Under the pieces are notes generated by a model that did not search any database, was not told the origin of the DNA, and was given only the letters and a program-made list of their open reading frames with translations. Both the position numbers and the translations under genes were made by a program. Positions 60,651 through 64,000 of a stretch of 64,000 bases of DNA are shown here, in pieces. This DNA is from Ulva prolifera (lineage: Eukaryota > Chlorophyta > Ulvophyceae > Ulvales > Ulvaceae): NCBI GenBank assembly GCA_023078555.1, contig CM041199.1, forward strand, positions 682,001 to 746,000, in the 5' to 3' direction. How positions within the stretch are numbered: position 1 is the stretch's first letter; each line of letters opens with the position of its first letter.

Positions 60651-63600
60651 ATGACAGGCTGGGGGGGTATGCTGCGGGGTGGCCGAAGCAAAGGCAAAGC
60701 CTCTCTCAGTGATAATGTTGCGCCAGAGCGAAAGCCACCAGTCCCAACACAAAAGTCGCTGAAGGACACAAAGAGTAAGGTATGTGTAGTACGTCGTGTC
60801 CATTCGCGTATGTCGGTTTGTGCTGGAACGGGAAGTTGCACGGCGTCATGCGTCCCCATTCCGCGCTTCCCCAGATGGTGTCTGTCTCAAGCACGAACCT
60901 GTCTTTGCAGGCTGCGCCAAATCCTGAAGATACTATCGCATCTAGTCCTGCCCCGGACCATCAGTCAGATGTCGCTCAGGGCACTGCGAGCATGGCAGAT
61001 ACAGCCAACAACGTCAAAGTACGGTTGGCTTTTTCGATGCAACCTCAATGCATGGCATTGAATATCATCGGGGTTGATGTTTGTGCTGCCACGTTTTGGA
61101 ACGAGCCCTGGATCGTTCAGTTACAAGACGCAAAAAATGAAATGTAGGTCATGATCCGGGTCCGGCCAACAAATGAGCGCGAGATCGACTTAGCAGGCGA
61201 TGCCTGCAGCTTACAGGAAAGAGGATCATCTAGTCTGCATTTACGTGTGGATGAACGCGCATATGACTTCAAATTTGACGAGGTCCTCGGCAGCGATGGT
61301 TCACAGGAGGAGTTGTTCCAGCGTGCGAATTCTGCTCATACACATCTCATATTCTTTGCAGATGAAACTCAGTGCCTCCCGGAAAATAAGCTTGGCAAGC
61401 ATTGTGGACTGAGTAAACGTAACATGTGCTGCAGTTGTTGGGATACCAATGGTAAGCAACGTTATGCAAGGATACAATGCTTGCTGCTTTGCTTATGGTC
61501 AAACTGGCGCCGGAAAAACACATACAATGCAAGGCGAGCTGCAAGGTGACAAAGCTACAGCTGGCAATTTGCAAGGCTTGGCTCCACGGGTGTTCCAGCA
61601 AATCTTCCAGGTGAGACCAGGATGCGCAGATGCAACGCATATTTCGTGACGCATATTTCGTGACATTTAACATGCAACGGGATCTGCTGCATTGGGTTTG
61701 TCAGCACATGAAAGCCACACCTGACTGTGACCCTGCAGGCGATCGAAAACAAGGAGGGTGAGCAGCAGGGCGCGCAGCTGCAGTACACATGCAGATGCAG
61801 CTTCCTGCAGATTTATAACGAACAAATCTCGGACCTGTTGCTGCCAGGTGACAAGCCATTGCAGCTTCGGTTCGACATTGACACAGGAGTGTATGTTGAA
61901 GGCTTGAGCGAGCAGGTGGTCGTCAATGGTGTGCTTCTGACTGCTGAAGCTGCAACCCGTAGTGCTTTCAAACGATGATTCATCGCCTTGCTTTATTTAA
62001 GCAACATGAGAGCGAGCATGTAGTGGAGGACGCGATGAAGCTGATGATCCGTGGGGCCCAGAACCGCCACGTTGGCGAGACAAAGATGAACCGTGCATCG
62101 TCCCGCAGTCACAGTGTTTTCACAATGCGAGTTGAGTGCCGTACTATGATAGAGAATGGTCTGAGCAAGATGCGCTATGGGACGCTTCACATCGTGGACC
62201 TTGCTGGCAGTGAGCGTGTGAAGATCAGCGGAGCGACAGGTGCTGCATTGACCGAGGCAGCAGAGATCAATGTCAGTCTCACAACACTGGGCCGTGTCAT
62301 CAGCAAGGTGTGTCACGCCTGTGACGATGATTGAACTTGCATAGCTACTGCGGTCTTGCACGTGCGACATGGAACTCCAATCTTTGTCAAGTTGATGGGT
62401 ATGTATTGTTTTATTTCTGGATGCTTTGGTGCAGTGCTGGTAATGCCAGATGCCCTGTTGATGTGTGCGCATGCACGTGGGTCATGCACAGCTCTGTAAT
62501 CTTGCATACAGATTTGTGCAGCCCTTGCATACATTGAGGCACTTTACTTTCACACACAGCTTGTGCGTGTGCAGGTAGTAGAATCGCAGCAGACCAACCT
62601 CCCAGGTCGCCACATCCCGTACCGTGACAGCAAGCTCACATTCTTGCTGCAAGACTCTCTAGGCGGAAATGCCAAGACAGTGCTTGTTGCAAATGTTTCA
62701 CCCAGTGTGGCATGTGCGCATGAGACTCTGTCCACACTGCAGTTCGCAGAGCGAGCGAAGTGCATTAAAAACCGTGCCAAGGTCAACATGGACACGCAAG
62801 GAGACAAACGCGCCTTACAGGCCGAGCTAGAGCGTCTTCAGGCGGAGCTGGCCAGCCTGCAGGTATGTTTCTATCCACTGCTACAAGCGTCGAGTCAGAG
62901 CATGTTTCCAAGTTTCAGTATATGCATGCCCAGCATGCTTGTCGAGGACTTGCTGCCAAACTGCAGCTACCTGTGCTGCAAAAGTGAGCCGTGCTCCTTA
63001 ACTGGACTGAAGTGTCACGGCTGGCATATATGTGATGTGGATATGTGATGGTGCGCCAGCAGATGCACTGTGAGATGGTGCTGTGATGCTGCCGTTGGGG
63101 TGCTGTGTGCGTGCACCCCACACTGCGGTCTGCATGCACTGCACCCTTATTGCCTTGTCTCTGCGCCCTGGAGTATTCTTCGTCATTGGGAGGCTTTCTG
63201 TATGTCCGTGTCGCTGATGTCGTGCGTATATTTCAATGTGAGCCGCACTTCTCTAGATCTTTTATGCAGCTCTGACTCATGAAGAATCAGGTCATCGAGG
63301 CCAAAACCGCTGTGTCATCATGTCGAGGCATGTATTTAGATTCCCTTTTGTGGCCATTTATACTCAAATATACTGTGATCTCATCACCTCGTCGCCGCCC
63401 ATCATGTGGTCTTGATGACTGCAGGATGGAGTCACTGGTCCGCTGCGTGCTGAGCGAGATTCTCTCAAAACACGACTAGATGACACTGTGTCTGCTCTGC
63501 GTGACATGACATCGCGGTGTGAGAATGCCGAGGAGGTGAACTCGCACCTGGAAAACAAGGTGAAGCGGATGGATGAGAAGCTGATGGCAAAAGACCAGTG

Positions 63601-64000
63601 TGCCTTCCCTCTGCGACGTTGTCAAATGCGTGAGAGTGCCCCGTCGAGCAACTATAAAATTGGCGCATCTCCTGGATGGCAGTGGTAAAATGTTTCTCAC
63701 ACAGAAGTAGGCAGGCAGCCGCATAGCGATGGCTGAGGGGCTGTATTGCACGTTGCAGGGAGCTCGCAGGTATGGACGACCGGATCAAGAAGCTCATTGC
63801 CGGAAAGGAGGATGATGTTCGACAGGTGGAGACAGAGCATCAGCAGTACCTGAAGGATCTCGCCGCCGCACATGAGGAGGCGCTATCTGCGGCATCTGCC
63901 GCTGCGCAGGGTGCTGTCGATTCTGCAACCAAAAAGGCAGAGTCGAGGGTCGCCGCCATTCGTGCGGAGGCCGATGCTGCAGCAGCTGAGGCTGCAGCTG
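60651..64000 (+). CDS. Kinesin-12-type (KIF15-like) motor protein, 5' part
   Basis: Exons 60651-60779, 60911-61018, 61148-61322, 61435-61610, 61739-61928, 62024-62307, 62575-62862, 63425-63597 and 63759 onwards join in phase; the gene leaves the window. A lead of about 80 residues precedes the motor, which begins [12 protein letters not shown]. Seen in order: P-loop YGQTGAGKT (about residues 158-166), [11 protein letters not shown], switch I NRASSRSH, switch [10 protein letters not shown], and [19 protein letters not shown]. The neck after the motor reads [20 protein letters not shown], close to the NEDTQG neck of KIF15/kinesin-12, followed by coiled coil. All nucleotide-binding residues are intact, so an active microtubule motor is expected; the family works in spindle or phragmoplast organisation. 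The first ATG, at 60651, is followed by a second in frame at 60669. Only one of eight donors (GTGCGA) follows the GTGC pattern common elsewhere in the window. Further small exons in the 62863-63424 intron cannot be ruled out. Confidence 0.92.

Noticed and set aside
1-64000. CRISPR arrays, bacterial operons, rRNA genes
   Set aside because: No regularly spaced repeats, no ribosome-binding sites with operon spacing and no rRNA-like stretches were seen; genes are spliced.

Overview
The window reads as nuclear DNA of a unicellular, probably photosynthetic eukaryote (an alga). Genes are split by spliceosomal introns, and exons are GC-rich with lower-GC introns and spacers. Two proteins carry N-termini that look like plastid or thylakoid import signals, and two more (a PPR protein and an RsmE-type rRNA methyltransferase) belong to families that normally work in organelles. 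The HUS1 N-terminus reads more like the plant form than the animal form. I cannot name the lineage from sequence alone.

Layout. 1-12250 is gene-poor: one open frame for a disordered protein (8285-9232), several copies of a short repeat family with inverted ends, CA/GT-rich tracts, hairpins and duplications. 12304-15675 (+) is a pentatricopeptide-repeat gene with four supported exons. 15676-24512 is again gene-poor and repeat-rich. 24513-27350 (+) is a complete seven-exon HUS1 gene (9-1-1 checkpoint clamp). 28551-33003 (+) is an RsmE-type 16S rRNA m3U methyltransferase, with large insertions and an intronic minisatellite. 33873-44998 (-) is a very large gene for a coiled-coil protein whose 5' end is not found. 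45224-46620 (-) holds a row of open frames of unknown nature. 48278-49226 (-) encodes a parallel beta-helix protein with an RR-type signal. 49879-52551 (+) is a four-exon gene for a protein with two NTF2/SnoaL-like domains behind a presumptive transit peptide. 54963-55805 (+) is an intronless RING-CH E3 ligase with two membrane segments. 60651 to the end (+) is the 5' part of a kinesin-12-type motor gene that runs off the window.

The gene models were built by joining reading frames at GT/AG sites so that phase and family alignment agree. From this comes a window-wide observation: about half of the roughly forty inferred donors begin GTGC (often GTGCGC), many acceptors end ATGCAG with no clear pyrimidine tract, and about three quarters of introns are in phase 0. 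The genes do not form one pathway. They cover DNA-damage checkpoint, organelle RNA processing, ribosome modification, plastid proteins of unknown role, membrane ubiquitin ligation and microtubule transport. I found no convincing new multi-gene system; the best leads are the splice-site pattern, the inserted and altered rRNA methyltransferase, the large coiled-coil protein and the repeat family with inverted ends.
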